A stretch of 64,000 nt of DNA from Legionella jamestowniensis (lineage in GTDB: Bacteria > Pseudomonadota > Gammaproteobacteria > Legionellales > Legionellaceae), in NCBI RefSeq assembly GCF_001467745.1, contig NZ_LNYG01000013.1, positions 1,177,354-1,241,353 on the forward strand, given 5' to 3'. The position numbers were made by a program, and so were the translations under genes. Numbering within the stretch: position 1 is the stretch's first letter; the number at the start of each line of letters is the position of its first letter. Below are positions 17,430 to 27,026 of the stretch, piece after piece. The notes beneath the pieces are model-generated. The model was not told where the DNA came from, did no database searches, and saw nothing but the letters and a program-made list of their open reading frames with translations.

Positions 17430-19028
17430 TTAACACGGTGTTAAAGCGCCTGAATTATCCTCCATGGCACCCTTTTGTGCCTCTGTATGCTTGCTATAAG
17501 CACGAAAGATCTCAAAGCCCGCATAAGCAACTGCCAATACGAGAGCAGCTTGCCAACAAACAGCAAAGGTGGCAATTAATAAGGTAGGCATGATGGTATT
17601 TTTAGCCAGGGTAAAAACAAAATCATTGCGGGCTGTTTGATAGGCTTTAAATGCCGCTTTTTCACCTTGATTAACAAGTTGAGCGTGTTCGAGCAAAAGG
17701 CTTTTTTCTTTATAGGTTTTATAAGCGCCATCCGATAAATACATAGCCACAGCTAATGTACACAGCATATAACAACCAAGAACGGTGACAGCTGGCGTAA
17801 AGAGCATCGAAGCTGAAAATCCTGCCATTAGGAGAAACGCAGCAGTGGCGTTAAACCAATAGGTGGCGTCAATCGCTTTCCACGTTAATTCAAGTTGAGC
17901 CAATTGTTCTTTGGTAGCGATATAGTGTTTATCAAATTTTTCACGCTCTTCCAGGGAAAGCCCCGTCGTAAGTTTATTAGTCAACCATTCTAATTCAGTA
18001 AGATATTGAGAGCGCTTGGTGAGGTATTCTTTTTCCTCCAACTGCCGACGCCATAAAATAAGGCAAACATCAAAAAACATAAATCCAGCAACAACCCAAC
18101 CAGCGACAGGTGCTGAAATACCAAAAACCTCATTGTAATTCGTTAAGCAATTCACTGTACCCCAAACGATATCATTTAAAAATGTGGCATGGCGCTTGTA
18201 GATTTCATTAGTAAAACGCTTTTTCCAATCCAATTGTTTTTCTTGAGGGGTTGGGGCTAAAACATGCTTTAATACCATGCCTGCATTCATGATAAAGCGC
18301 ACCGCAAAAAAACCCACGCTAAAAAAGCGTAAAATGCCATTAGGTGTTTCCAAAAGATTTATAACACTATCAACATTAATCTCTTTGCCTAAAAGAGCGC
18401 CTAACTTCTCCAGCCACTTAAGCTCTCGGGCAAGAAGCAGAGTATCTTTGATTGTTGTACGACAAAAAAACCAATAGATTCGATTTAAATTGGAAATTGC
18501 TACGCGGTCTCTTAATTTGGAAAGTTTTCGCGGGGTCTCAAGTAGATCTCTTAAATCTGCAGCAATTTTTTTCCCTAAAGCCTGAAAAAAACTCTCAACC
18601 TTTATAACAGCTGGGGGAAGTTTTCCTTGCAAGCATAGTATATTCAACTGCGCCAGCAATTTCTCATATTCTTTTACTTTGGACTCTTGTTCATAAATCA
18701 CGTAATACTGCTTAAGCAGTATGCAGCAATAGTAGCAATAAAAACGTAACTCATCGCTGTATAGTCCTCGCTGAGTAAGCGTGGTAAAAAGGTTATCGAA
18801 TTCCTGCTCAATCAGTAAGCGATTGGTTGCTAAAAAACCGTAATTATGATTCTTTGCTTCTTTCTCAGCCAATTGAAGCGTTTCTTGAGATGTAAGAGGA
18901 AGTGGTTGCTCTATCGAAGATGAATTAATCGCTGTTGATGCCTCATTTTTTCGTGAAAATAAAGCAAGCTTGGCGTGCTTATCTTTTAAAAAATCCTCAT
19001 TTCGCTTTTTGTAAGCAGATTCAACCAT
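17430..19028 (-). CDS. Unrecognised membrane-associated protein, candidate effector
   Basis: An upstream in-frame start at 19094 exists, but the ATG at 19028 (MVESAYKKRNEDF) begins the polar, charged stretch typical of cytosolic N-termini and is preferred; it gives 532 residues. The N-terminal 230 residues are highly charged and helical. Hydrophobic segments follow: around FFSVGFFAVRFIMNAGMVL, VAGWVVAGFMFFDVCLILWR, a pair near YWFNATAAFLLMAGFSASML, and another near the C-terminus (PTLLIATFAVCWQAALVLAV). Between them are charged coils. No conserved enzymatic motif was recognised. It lies divergent from the cysteine-protease-like gene at 19244 in a region rich in effector-type genes. Membrane-targeted Dot/Icm substrate is a guess based on this architecture and position only. 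Confidence 0.6.
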   Translation of the reverse strand: MVESAYKKRNEDFLKDKHAKLALFSRKNEASTAINSSSIEQPLPLTSQETLQLAEKEAKNHNYGFLATNRLLIEQEFDNLFTTLTQRGLYSDELRFYCYYCCILLKQYYVIYEQESKVKEYEKLLAQLNILCLQGKLPPAVIKVESFFQALGKKIAADLRDLLETPRKLSKLRDRVAISNLNRIYWFFCRTTIKDTLLLARELKWLEKLGALLGKEINVDSVINLLETPNGILRFFSVGFFAVRFIMNAGMVLKHVLAPTPQEKQLDWKKRFTNEIYKRHATFLNDIVWGTVNCLTNYNEVFGISAPVAGWVVAGFMFFDVCLILWRRQLEEKEYLTKRSQYLTELEWLTNKLTTGLSLEEREKFDKHYIATKEQLAQLELTWKAIDATYWFNATAAFLLMAGFSASMLFTPAVTVLGCYMLCTLAVAMYLSDGAYKTYKEKSLLLEHAQLVNQGEKAAFKAYQTARNDFVFTLAKNTIMPTLLIATFAVCWQAALVLAVAYAGFEIFRAYSKHTEAQKGAMEDNSGALTPC

Positions 19029-19178
19029 GATTAATCCATAAAAAATTTGGGCAGAGAGATAAAATTGTAAACTTACCACTCTCGTACTACGCAAACAAGA
19101 GGTTTATAGAATTTCTGTCTATCCGTGGTGAAAAAATTTGTCATGCGCAAAAGGATTTACTGGATCTAATACGGGTAG

Positions 19179-19210
19179 TTAATTTTTGGTTAATCTAAAA
19201 CCATTATACT
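19179..19210 (+). promoter_or_regulatory. PmrA-box-like tandem repeat with -10 element
   Basis: Two TTAAT half-sites (19179-19183 and 19190-19194) are separated by exactly six bases, giving the 11-bp period of the PmrA response-regulator box (cTTAAT tandem). A TATACT at 19205-19210 lies ten bases beyond the second half-site, the position expected for the -10 of a PmrA-activated promoter. The element precedes the ATG at 19244 by 34 bases. PmrAB is a known regulator of many Dot/Icm effector genes in Legionella. The half-sites have G rather than C at the first position, so binding is inferred. Confidence 0.5.
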
Positions 19211-19243
19211 TATAAAAGATATCTTTATTTATTTTGGTTAATC

Positions 19244-20680
19244 ATGCCTGGATATAAAATACTTAATAATAAGTTGACTGAGCAACTACTAGCAGACCAC
19301 TTACAAAAATCGTCTAATCCGCTTGCTCAGTATTTTCCAAAACCATCGATTGAGACAGTTACTCAAGAGGTGTTTAATACATCTGTGGGAAGCGAGGAGC
19401 TGTATATCAATCCCTTTAAATACTATACTGATCCAACAAAAAATTTAATCATCATTACAACCCCCATTGCTGCCAATAACTTTGCCGATTTATTGCCTCA
19501 TTTAGATAAGCTTTTTCCAGGTAAGCAACTCTTGTTAGGACTGGATGGTCGGGGAGCAACTGAGCAACATATTGTTACTACTTATATTAGCGCAGATAAA
19601 AAGACCGTTGACATTTTTGATCCCAAAGCAAGTAATGCGATACGATTTTTTTCTGGCAAAGGCGGAACAGGTACCCTTCTTTTGGGATTGTTACGAGCAT
19701 TAAATCCTTTTCCTAAAAGCACCCTTACTTTCGGAGAAGTTACCGCAAATTATTATGCCCTGGGCACTCAGTCATTTTTTGATGGAGTGTCCTGTGGCTA
19801 TCATAATGTAGCAGCTATATTGGCATGCAAAGAATTGTTAGAGGATGGAGCCATTACCCGCGACAATTTACTTGCCAAAATAAAAAATCCAGTTAGCGAA
19901 GCTACTCAACTTCTTAAGGAAAAAGCACCAAAAAAAGTAGATAGTAATTTTGCAAGCTTTGTAAAAAAAGCATGGCAAGATACCATGATGCCTGTTGCAA
20001 ATAAGGAACAGCGTCAGCTACTTAAATTCCAGAACTATTTTCTTGGCTGGCCTTATCAGGGAACTACTAACCAGAAAATCATTTATTTTGTTACCCTGCG
20101 CTTTCTTTTTCAACCTATTATTAATTTAATAAGAAGACCTATTGAATTTAGTTTTAATCTTTTGTCAGAAACTGCTAACTTTTTAAAAAATACTCTAATT
20201 AATTGGGCACCAACCCATTTATCCACTCAATATTTGCGCAGTGGTTTAATGCTTCTTACCTATGCTGCTCAAGGTTTATTCAAGGGAGCTTACCTCCTTT
20301 TGCGAACTTTTACATCGCCCATGGTTAATTTTGAATTATTACAAGCAAGAAAAAATCCACAGGCTGCTAGGGAAGCTCATCCAATAATTACGGAGTCAAC
20401 CGTTTCAGCGCCTCTTCACTCTTCTGACAACGTATTATCTGATGGTAGCAATGTAGTAGCCTTGTTCAAGGAAAAAGGGGTAAGCACTGCGCCTAACAAC
20501 AGTTTAAGTACAAACGATTTCGAAGATGTAATTGGAGATGGATTCACTGCGATCGATCATCCAAAACCGGTATTACCAGGCAGGTCTCGAGATAGCCAGT
20601 TTGGGGCAACGGATAATCTAACAGAGAAAAAAGGTAGCGCTAATTTGGAAGGCACAGTCTCCAAACCAAAAAACGTCTAA
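19244..20680 (+). CDS. Putative Dot/Icm effector with cysteine-protease-like (CE clan) residue pattern
   Basis: The 478-residue protein has an N-terminal domain with possible active-site residues in CE-clan order: His109 in TEQHIVTTYIS, Asp123/Asp126 in TVDIFDPKAS, Gln176 in YALGTQS, and Cys184 in FFDGVSCGYHN. This is the His-Asp-Gln-Cys arrangement of Ulp1/YopJ-type proteases and acetyltransferases, although Gln and Cys are 7 residues apart rather than the common 5. Residues about 285-375 are amphipathic and hydrophobic, a possible membrane-binding part. The last 100 residues are polar and disordered, rich in Ser, Asp and Glu, as in many Dot/Icm C-terminal signals. Its position between LegP and mnmE is that of the L. 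pneumophila effector lpg3000 as I remember it. Function is inferred. Confidence 0.6.
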   Translation: MPGYKILNNKLTEQLLADHLQKSSNPLAQYFPKPSIETVTQEVFNTSVGSEELYINPFKYYTDPTKNLIIITTPIAANNFADLLPHLDKLFPGKQLLLGLDGRGATEQHIVTTYISADKKTVDIFDPKASNAIRFFSGKGGTGTLLLGLLRALNPFPKSTLTFGEVTANYYALGTQSFFDGVSCGYHNVAAILACKELLEDGAITRDNLLAKIKNPVSEATQLLKEKAPKKVDSNFASFVKKAWQDTMMPVANKEQRQLLKFQNYFLGWPYQGTTNQKIIYFVTLRFLFQPIINLIRRPIEFSFNLLSETANFLKNTLINWAPTHLSTQYLRSGLMLLTYAAQGLFKGAYLLLRTFTSPMVNFELLQARKNPQAAREAHPIITESTVSAPLHSSDNVLSDGSNVVALFKEKGVSTAPNNSLSTNDFEDVIGDGFTAIDHPKPVLPGRSRDSQFGATDNLTEKKGSANLEGTVSKPKNV

Positions 20681-20700
20681 GATTGTTACTAGGTTATCCG

Positions 20701-22041
20701 TTATTTGCCTATACAAAAACTGGAAAAAATTCTTCCTAACAGATCGTCTGAAGTAAATTCTCCGGTAATTTCACATAAAGCTTGATGGGCAAGTCGCAAA
20801 TCTTCCGCCAAAAGCTCACCCGCCTTATGACTGGAAAGTTGTTTTTCTCCTGCTAATAATAATTCGTTGGCTTTATCAAGCGCTTGGAGGTGACGGCGTC
20901 TTGCCAAAAATTGGCCTTCCGTAGGTTGGTAGCCCACCACCTCTTTAATTTTTTCCTTAAGTAAGTCAATACCATCACCGGTTTTTGCCGATAAATAAAC
21001 TGCATTAGTTTCATTTTTAGGAAATAGATTTACTGCATCAATTTTATTGAATACCTGAATTACAGGTACCCCTGCAGGTAAGGTTTCGCGTATGGCATCA
21101 CTTAAATCTAAACTTGCATTTTGCTGTTTAATATCAATAACCATGAGCACACAATCAGCGCGGCTGACTTCTTGCCAAGCACGTTTAATCCCTTCTTTTT
21201 CAACCAAATCATCGCTCTCTCGAAGACCTGCAGTATCAACCAAATGAAGAGGTATATCATCGAGCAAAATATTTTCGCGCATGACGTCGCGGGTAGTACC
21301 TGCGACATCGGTGACAATAGCCACATCACGACCAGCTAAACAATTAATGAGGGTGGATTTTCCAGCATTAGGACGACCGGCTATGACAATTGCCAACCCT
21401 TCCCGTAAAAGCGCACCTTGAGAGGCACTGGCGCGAATTGCAGTCAACTTTTCTATGATGGCAGTTAACATAGCAGACACTCTGCCATCACTGAGAAAAT
21501 CTATTTCTTCTTCCGGAAAATCAATGGCGGCTTCAACAAATAAACGCAAATGGATAATCTCTTCATTAAGTTCATGAATGGTTTTAGAAAAATCACCCTG
21601 TAATGAACGAATAGCCAAGCGGGCAGCAGTTTGGGAACTTGCCTGAATTAAATCGGCTATAGCCTCTGCTTGGGTTAAATCAATTTTGTCATTGAGAAAT
21701 GCACGTTCAGAAAACTCGCCAGGACGAGCAAGTCTTGCGCCCATCATAACGCACTCACCCAGAACATTATCCAAGACTAATGGAGAACCATGGACCTGAA
21801 ACTCCACGACATCCTCTCCAGTAAAAGAGTGAGGCGCTTTAAAAAAAATAACTAACCCTGTATCAATAATTTCGTTATTTCTGTTCTTTAAAGAGCAATA
21901 ATTAACTATTCGAGGTGTTAATGACTGATAATTGCTTAGCTTTAAAGCAATTTCATATGCAAGAGGCCCAGAAAGACGAGCAATCCCTACTCCACCACGA
22001 CCCGGTGGAGTAGCGATCGCTACAATTGTATCATTTTGCAT
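20701..22041 (-). CDS. mnmE: tRNA modification GTPase MnmE (TrmE)
   Basis: At 446 residues this is a full MnmE. The N-terminal tetrahydrofolate-binding domain begins [22 protein letters not shown] without its residue limit exceeded by much variation, and includes [20 protein letters not shown] near 117. The inserted G domain has [12 protein letters not shown] (P-loop, near 223), VAGTTRD (switch), DTAG and NKID. The C-terminus is CIGK, the catalytic CxGK motif. With MnmG it installs the carboxymethylaminomethyl group at U34 of certain tRNAs. The start ATG shares one base with the yidC stop, so it is translated at the end of the rpmH-rnpA-yidD-yidC operon. Confidence 0.98.
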   Translation of the reverse strand: MQNDTIVAIATPPGRGGVGIARLSGPLAYEIALKLSNYQSLTPRIVNYCSLKNRNNEIIDTGLVIFFKAPHSFTGEDVVEFQVHGSPLVLDNVLGECVMMGARLARPGEFSERAFLNDKIDLTQAEAIADLIQASSQTAARLAIRSLQGDFSKTIHELNEEIIHLRLFVEAAIDFPEEEIDFLSDGRVSAMLTAIIEKLTAIRASASQGALLREGLAIVIAGRPNAGKSTLINCLAGRDVAIVTDVAGTTRDVMRENILLDDIPLHLVDTAGLRESDDLVEKEGIKRAWQEVSRADCVLMVIDIKQQNASLDLSDAIRETLPAGVPVIQVFNKIDAVNLFPKNETNAVYLSAKTGDGIDLLKEKIKEVVGYQPTEGQFLARRRHLQALDKANELLLAGEKQLSSHKAGELLAEDLRLAHQALCEITGEFTSDDLLGRIFSSFCIGK

Positions 22042-23714
22042 TATTTTGCAGGTATTACAGTTTGTTTAGGTTTATCATCATACTTACGAGTAATATACCA
22101 CTGTTGTAAAATTGACAAGGTATTATTCACTATCCAGTATAGCACCAAACCCGCCGGGAAATTCCAGAATAACCCTGTGAACAATATTGGCAAAAACATC
22201 ATTAACTTCGCCTGCATTGGATCAGGAGGCGCTGGATTTAATTTCTGCTGAATCAACATGGTAGCACCCATAATGATAGGTAATACATGGTAAGGATCGG
22301 CAGCGGCTAAATCTTTTATCCAAAAGATAAAAGGGGCTTGTCTTAATTCAACACTTTCCAGTAGTACCCAGTAAAGCGCAATAAAAACAGGGATTTGAAT
22401 AAGGATTGGTAAACAACCGCCTAACGGGTTTACTTTTTCCTGGCGATATAGCTCCATGGTCGCCTGGCTCATTTTAGCCTTGTCATCCCCATAACGCTCA
22501 CGTAGAGCTTGAAGCTTAGGTTGCAATTTACGCATACCAGCCATCGATTTATAACTACTGGCGGACAATCGATAAAATGCAAGCTTAATGAGTACCGTAA
22601 CTAAAACAATTGACCATCCCCAATTACCAACCAGAGAATAGATAGCTTTCATTACTGAAAAAAGAAGCGAAGAAAGGAACCATAGCCACCCGTAATCAAC
22701 GGTTAAATCCAAACCTGGCGCAATATTTTTTAATACTTCCGTACTTTCTGGTCCTACATAAAGCTTTGAGCTTATTTCCTTTTGCATTCCAGGTGCAATG
22801 GTAATAGGCTGACTAACTGCACCAATGGTGTAATCATTGTTTACTGCGCGCGTATAAAACATATTGCTACTGTCAGCATTTGGTATCCAGGCACTTAAGA
22901 AATAATGCTGTTGCATGGCTATCCAGCCGCCCTTAGCATTTACATCCAAATTGGATTTAGCCATATTTGGGAAAGTTACTTTTTGATAACGATGCTGGCC
23001 AGGATTTGAATAGGATGCACCAGTGTATGAACCAATATGGAATATACTGGACTTATCCTCTTGCGGTGATGTACGCAGCAATTGCGTATTTAGATAACCT
23101 TGCCAAGGAGCAGTTCCTTGATTATCAATTAAGTATCTAACCTCAATAAGATAACTACCACGGGTAAAAATAAATTGTTTTTTTACCGTAAGGCCGTCTG
23201 GTGTTCTACCATTAAGAGTAACAGTCAGCGTATTTTCCCCTTTTTCCAATTCGTATTTTTGCTTTGCACTGGAAAAATCAAAATTAAGACTTTTAACTTC
23301 TTGACCCTGTGTTATAAACAGGCTGCTGTTTGCAACGTATTGTTGATTGGCTTGATTTTGTAAGATAGTAATAGGTTTATCTTTTTCCTCAATACTTACT
23401 GGATATTCCAGCAATTGAGCATTTACTACATCACCATGAGTTAAATCAATACGCAGATTTAAAACATCTGTTTTTACCTGAATGGCCTCGGCTGAAGCTT
23501 TACCCGCTTGATCTTCTTTAATGGCAGCTTGTGGCGTTGGTGCTGCATCACTTGTCATTGTAGGTAACAAACTGTCGCTCTTAGCAGGTAAAGGCACAAC
23601 CTCCGCACTTTGTTGAGCCGGCGCAGGAGGTGGATAATCTTTTTGCCAGTTCATCCACAGGGAGTAAACAACCAGCGCTAAGGCTGCATACAAAACTACA
23701 CGTCGTATATCCAT
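22041..23714 (-). CDS. yidC: Membrane protein insertase YidC
   Basis: The 557-residue protein has the gram-negative YidC layout. The first membrane segment is [20 protein letters not shown], then a proline-rich linker and the large periplasmic P1 beta domain (about 75-330). The conserved insertase core of five helices follows: [18 protein letters not shown] near 365, containing the conserved arginine in YRLSASSY, and [19 protein letters not shown] near 435. It inserts and folds inner-membrane proteins with or without SecYEG. It overlaps yidD and mnmE by one base each, indicating tight translational coupling. Confidence 0.98.
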   Translation of the reverse strand: MDIRRVVLYAALALVVYSLWMNWQKDYPPPAPAQQSAEVVPLPAKSDSLLPTMTSDAAPTPQAAIKEDQAGKASAEAIQVKTDVLNLRIDLTHGDVVNAQLLEYPVSIEEKDKPITILQNQANQQYVANSSLFITQGQEVKSLNFDFSSAKQKYELEKGENTLTVTLNGRTPDGLTVKKQFIFTRGSYLIEVRYLIDNQGTAPWQGYLNTQLLRTSPQEDKSSIFHIGSYTGASYSNPGQHRYQKVTFPNMAKSNLDVNAKGGWIAMQQHYFLSAWIPNADSSNMFYTRAVNNDYTIGAVSQPITIAPGMQKEISSKLYVGPESTEVLKNIAPGLDLTVDYGWLWFLSSLLFSVMKAIYSLVGNWGWSIVLVTVLIKLAFYRLSASSYKSMAGMRKLQPKLQALRERYGDDKAKMSQATMELYRQEKVNPLGGCLPILIQIPVFIALYWVLLESVELRQAPFIFWIKDLAAADPYHVLPIIMGATMLIQQKLNPAPPDPMQAKLMMFLPILFTGLFWNFPAGLVLYWIVNNTLSILQQWYITRKYDDKPKQTVIPAK

Positions 23715-23962
23715 CAGGGTTTCTCTTCGTTAGGTAGTACAGGATCATAACCTCCAGCAGCCCATGGATGACAGCGCAACAATCGACGACAAGTCAACCA
23801 AATGCCTCTAACAACACCAAAGTGTTGAATAGCCATAAGAGCATACTGGGAACAACTAGGGTAATAGCGACAACAAGGTTTCATGACAGGGCGCAACAAC
23901 AATTGATACAACACTATAGGTAAGCAAATCAAGTAGCGGATAAAGCGATTAATTTGTCCCAT
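23714..23962 (-). CDS. yidD: Membrane protein insertion efficiency factor YidD
   Basis: The 82-residue protein shows the YidD family pattern: [20 protein letters not shown], an amphipathic membrane-associated helix, then [16 protein letters not shown] and [15 protein letters not shown]. The conserved cysteines and GGYDPV are present. The family assists YidC/Sec-dependent insertion at the cytoplasmic face of the inner membrane. It overlaps the 3' end of rnpA by 34 bp and the start of yidC by one base, the standard arrangement in this operon. Confidence 0.96.
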   Translation of the reverse strand: MGQINRFIRYLICLPIVLYQLLLRPVMKPCCRYYPSCSQYALMAIQHFGVVRGIWLTCRRLLRCHPWAAGGYDPVLPNEEKP

Positions 23963-24273
23963 GTTTTACCTAATTTGGCATTTAATGTTTTATTTTCTGC
24001 GTTTGCAACGCCAGGTCTTGCTAATACAACCACATCTATTGCAGGCAACTGTTTTACACGGAACGTTTCTCGCAACAAGCGTTTCAGGCGATTTCGGTCA
24101 TGCGCTTTTGAAATTATTTTTTTTGATAATGCTAACCCTAGCCTGGCATACCCCAGAGAGTTATTACGGTATAGAAAAATAAACTCTGAGGTCACCACTT
24201 TTTTTGCCTGAGCAAACACGTAATCGTAATCACTTTTTTTAAGTAACCGCCGTGTTTTATCAAAACAATTCAC
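23929..24273 (-). CDS. rnpA: Ribonuclease P protein component
   Basis: This 114-residue basic protein is the protein subunit of RNase P, which with the catalytic RNA removes 5' leaders of pre-tRNAs. Signatures are RRLLKKSDYDYVFAQAKKV near the N-terminus and the RNR motif in KAHDRNRLKRLLRETFR near 60. The start is GTG at 24273, directly next to the rpmH stop codon at 24274-24276. The 3' end overlaps yidD. No rnpB RNA gene was recognised in this window. Confidence 0.97.
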   Translation of the reverse strand: MNCFDKTRRLLKKSDYDYVFAQAKKVVTSEFIFLYRNNSLGYARLGLALSKKIISKAHDRNRLKRLLRETFRVKQLPAIDVVVLARPGVANAENKTLNAKLGKTWDKLIALSAT

Positions 24274-24408
24274 TTAAGCAGATAAACGTTTACGTCCTTT
24301 AGCACGACGACGCTTTAATATCAAACGACCACCACGGGTTGACATACGTTGACGAAAACCATGATCGCGTTTGCGTTTTAAATTACTGGGCTGGAATGTG
24401 CGTTTCAT
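24274..24408 (-). CDS. rpmH: 50S ribosomal protein L34
   Basis: The 44-residue product [20 protein letters not shown]... ending in KGRKRLSA is a canonical bacterial L34, strongly basic. A longer in-frame extension to 24474 is open but adds a non-conserved hydrophobic stretch, so the ATG at 24408 is chosen. It is the first gene of the rpmH-rnpA-yidD-yidC-mnmE operon transcribed away from the origin region. Confidence 0.98.
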   Translation of the reverse strand: MKRTFQPSNLKRKRDHGFRQRMSTRGGRLILKRRRAKGRKRLSA

Positions 24409-24528
24409 GATGAACCTGTTGTTAATTAAATTTTTAAGGTTGGCAATGATAGAAAACTTTACACCGGCTGTCAAACGCTGGAGTTAAGTTATGTTAATTA
24501 ACTTTACGCAGGAAATCATTTTTCATCT

Positions 24529-24628
24529 CGTCGTTGCGCATATCGGAACAGATGTTTATTCAAGAGCATCCTGCACTTGCTTCGCTAGTGCGCCTAAAGA
24601 CGTAATTTCATTTTTTTCCTGTGCAGGG
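24529..24628 (+). repeat. Degenerate palindromic intergenic repeat, family 1
   Basis: This stretch aligns by eye with the element at 53761-53873: both begin CGTCRTTGCG, share the middle GAACAxATxTTTxTTCAA, then CTTGCTTCGCTAG or ATTGCTTCGCTGG, and finish TTCCTGTGCAGG or TTCTGTGCAG. It is more diverged than the two copies at 53.7 and 59.5 kb. Confidence 0.5.
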
Positions 24629-24864
24629 AAGCTAATTTAAAGGTCGTGCATAATAATTATAAAATAAATTTTTAGAATTTGTTTTTTATTATTAGCTCGC
24701 CAACAACTGTTAGTAGTTTAAATTAACATTTATTAATCAAATGGTTACTTATTTTTATTGTTGTGATTAGTCGGTTCGATTTCTTGGTATGCTTTTTGAA
24801 TTACTTTATAAAACCAGGTTGATTTTTAAATTTATAGGCATTTATTCCCATCTAAATAAAAGGG

Positions 24865-24873
24865 TTTTCCACA
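24865..24873 (+). promoter_or_regulatory. DnaA-box-like site
   Basis: TTTTCCACA differs by one base from the consensus TTATCCACA. It is in the AT-rich gap upstream of dnaA. Alone it is weak evidence of an origin. Confidence 0.4.
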
Positions 24874-25553
24874 AGTACACTTATTAAATATGGTAGACCT
24901 GGGAAATGAATTTGATCAGAACTTTAAGTAGGGCACCAATAAAAATAAAATAAATAGATAATTTTCTTATTCTTATTATAAGCATCCTAATTACTGTGGT
25001 TATTTAACATAAATAAAATAAAATCAAGTGGTTATGTCTTATGTAGGCTGTTAATAAACTGCTTTTTTATTCTTAATGGCATGGTTAAAACATTCATTAT
25101 TTTAAGTACTGACTGAGATTTGCTCATGTTTATCCCAGGATTTTCTTTAACTTATCCCCGGTTTAGCTCTGAGCAAATAAAAACATGTTTATATGGGTAT
25201 TTAATTCTGCATTAAAGCTATAACTTATAAATTTTTTTAGAGATTCCCCAATAGATTGATTGAGTTTGCGAGGGAACGACATTTGGATTCAGATGAGGCA
25301 AGGCTTTGCTCTTCAATAGCGCCTTTTTCGGTGTTGTTCATGGATATTCATAAAAGTTAAGAGTTGAAATGACTTTTTGAAATAAGTTAGTATCAAAAAC
25401 ATTTTGTATACGAAATATTTCAATAAAAAATTTATTCCTGTATTAAATTGTATCTAACTATTTCATCTGCTAATAGGAGGAAGGAATAAAAAAATAACCT
25501 TCGAGGCTAGGAACAACAAGCAATTCCTGGTTAATAAAAGGTAGGAGAATAAT

Positions 25554-26753
25554 ATGTCCAATACTTCAGTTTCTGAGTCAACAGAAAATAGTGAGACGCT
25601 TTTTAAAAGTAACGGCTTGTTAACATTGGGGGTCGAGTTAGAACTTCAATTAATTAATGCGGAAACCTATAATTTATGTTCCCGGGCCGAGGAAATCCTT
25701 GAAGCCACCATTCATTTACAGAAAGTTAAACCGGAATTTTATTTAAGTACAATAGAGGTTAATACGGATATATGTAATGATGTGCAGCAAGCCGAAAGGG
25801 ATCTATTTCTGACGTTGTCCGAGTTGCAGTCTTCAACGAAAGAGTTAGGTATTTTATTTTCAACTACCGGTACACACCCTTTTTCCAAGTATTCTGATTG
25901 GGTAATTTCACCTACAGCCCGCTATCAGGATTTAATCGATAGAAACCAATGGCTAACTCGCCGGATGAGTGTATATGGTTTACATGTCCATTTGGGGATG
26001 TCAAGTGGGGAGGAGTGTATTCGCTATAACAATTTTTTTATGTACTTCTTACCTCACTTACTTGCATTATCTTCCAGTTCACCTTTTTGGCAAGGAATTG
26101 ATACAGGGCTTGCTGCTTGTCGTCCTACTACTTATGAATCCTTACCTACAGCTGGTCAACCTTATAATGTCTGCTCCTGGCAGGATTTTGAGCAGTTATA
26201 TAAAACATTAAAAGCGTGTGGCTCCATTAAATCCCTTAAGGATTTATGGTGGGATTTACGCCCCAGTCCTCAGTTTGGGACTTTGGAAATTCGAGTTTGT
26301 GATGGTACTGCAACACTTGCAGAAACCATGGCTTTGGTTGCTCTGATACACACACTTGCTCATTGGTTTAAAGACAATGGTAGTTGGTTGGAGTCAGTTG
26401 CTTATCCACCCTTTTGGCTTTCTCGTGAAAATAAATGGCGTGCCATTCGCTATGGCTTGGATGCGGAATTACTAATGAACCCTGAAGGAAAAACAAAATT
26501 CATGCGAGAAGACATTGACGAATGGCTTGAAAAATTAACGCCTTATATTGAGGAGCTTAATTATCATGTTTACTTCGCTACGTTAAAAGCAATGATGACG
26601 TCAGGGACTAGTTCTGAGCGTCAACGCAAAGTGTTTAATCTCCGCTCCTCTTTTGAAGATGTTGTGAAGCACAATGTGAGTGAATTTTTATTGCAAGTTC
26701 CTTTGTATGACTTCAACAAATCAGTTTTTAATGATTTACTTGGCTTTCAATAA
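25554..26753 (+). CDS. Carboxylate-amine ligase, YbdK/GCS2-type glutamate-cysteine ligase-like
   Basis: The 399-residue protein matches the GCS2/YbdK family in length and pattern: LTLGVELELQLIN near 23 (nucleotide/metal-binding Glu residues), STTGTHPFSKYSDW near 102, MSVYGLHVHLGM near 140, CRPTTYESLPTAG near 190 and LWWDLRPSPQFGTLEIRVCDG near 230. Members join a carboxylate to an amine with ATP; YbdK has weak gamma-glutamylcysteine ligase activity. It is preceded by GGTAGGAGAATA, a good ribosome site, and lies between rpmH and dnaA on the plus strand. It ends 273 bp before dnaA. Physiological substrate unknown. Confidence 0.85.
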   Translation: MSNTSVSESTENSETLFKSNGLLTLGVELELQLINAETYNLCSRAEEILEATIHLQKVKPEFYLSTIEVNTDICNDVQQAERDLFLTLSELQSSTKELGILFSTTGTHPFSKYSDWVISPTARYQDLIDRNQWLTRRMSVYGLHVHLGMSSGEECIRYNNFFMYFLPHLLALSSSSPFWQGIDTGLAACRPTTYESLPTAGQPYNVCSWQDFEQLYKTLKACGSIKSLKDLWWDLRPSPQFGTLEIRVCDGTATLAETMALVALIHTLAHWFKDNGSWLESVAYPPFWLSRENKWRAIRYGLDAELLMNPEGKTKFMREDIDEWLEKLTPYIEELNYHVYFATLKAMMTSGTSSERQRKVFNLRSSFEDVVKHNVSEFLLQVPLYDFNKSVFNDLLGFQ

Positions 26754-26797
26754 AATGTGGGTTATTTCCAATTTTTTATGGATATTCCATTTTAAAC

Positions 26798-26823
26798 TGT
26801 GGATAACTCTGTTTTTTTCCACA
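26798..26823. promoter_or_regulatory. Two DnaA boxes in the dnaA upstream region
   Basis: TGTGGATAA at 26798-26806 is a perfect DnaA box (reverse orientation of TTATCCACA). TTTTCCACA at 26815-26823 is a one-mismatch box in the opposite orientation. Both lie about 200 bp before the dnaA start. Paired boxes here commonly mediate autoregulation of dnaA, and may also belong to the origin. Confidence 0.7.
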
Positions 26824-27026
26824 GGGCTTAGTATAATCTCTTATTTGTCTACAATGCTTTTTAAAGGATATTGACTGCCTGTTTGCTGTAAGATGGTGAA
26901 TAGGATAGCAAGGAGTAGCAAGGAATTCCCCATGGCAAATGATTTCTCTTGCTGCCTGGGTTGATTCAATGGCAATATTATTGATGCATTGTCTGAGTTT
27001 AGCCTTATAGATCACGAGGAGTATCT

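Larger units (their letters stand above)
24409..25553. other. 1.1-kb AT-rich non-coding region, candidate replication origin (oriC)
   Basis: No credible gene was found here. The region lies between rpmH and the gene before dnaA, where oriC sits in several gammaproteobacteria. It is very AT-rich, with runs such as those around 24925-25025, and contains a DnaA-box-like TTTTCCACA at 24865-24873 and near-matches TTATCCCCG (around 25152) and TGTGGTTAT (around 24995). A purine-rich AGGAGG-type stretch near 25477 and GTAGGAGAA before 25554 precede the next gene. A degraded palindromic repeat occupies 24529-24628. Origin function is inferred from position and composition; the box density is low. Confidence 0.5.
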
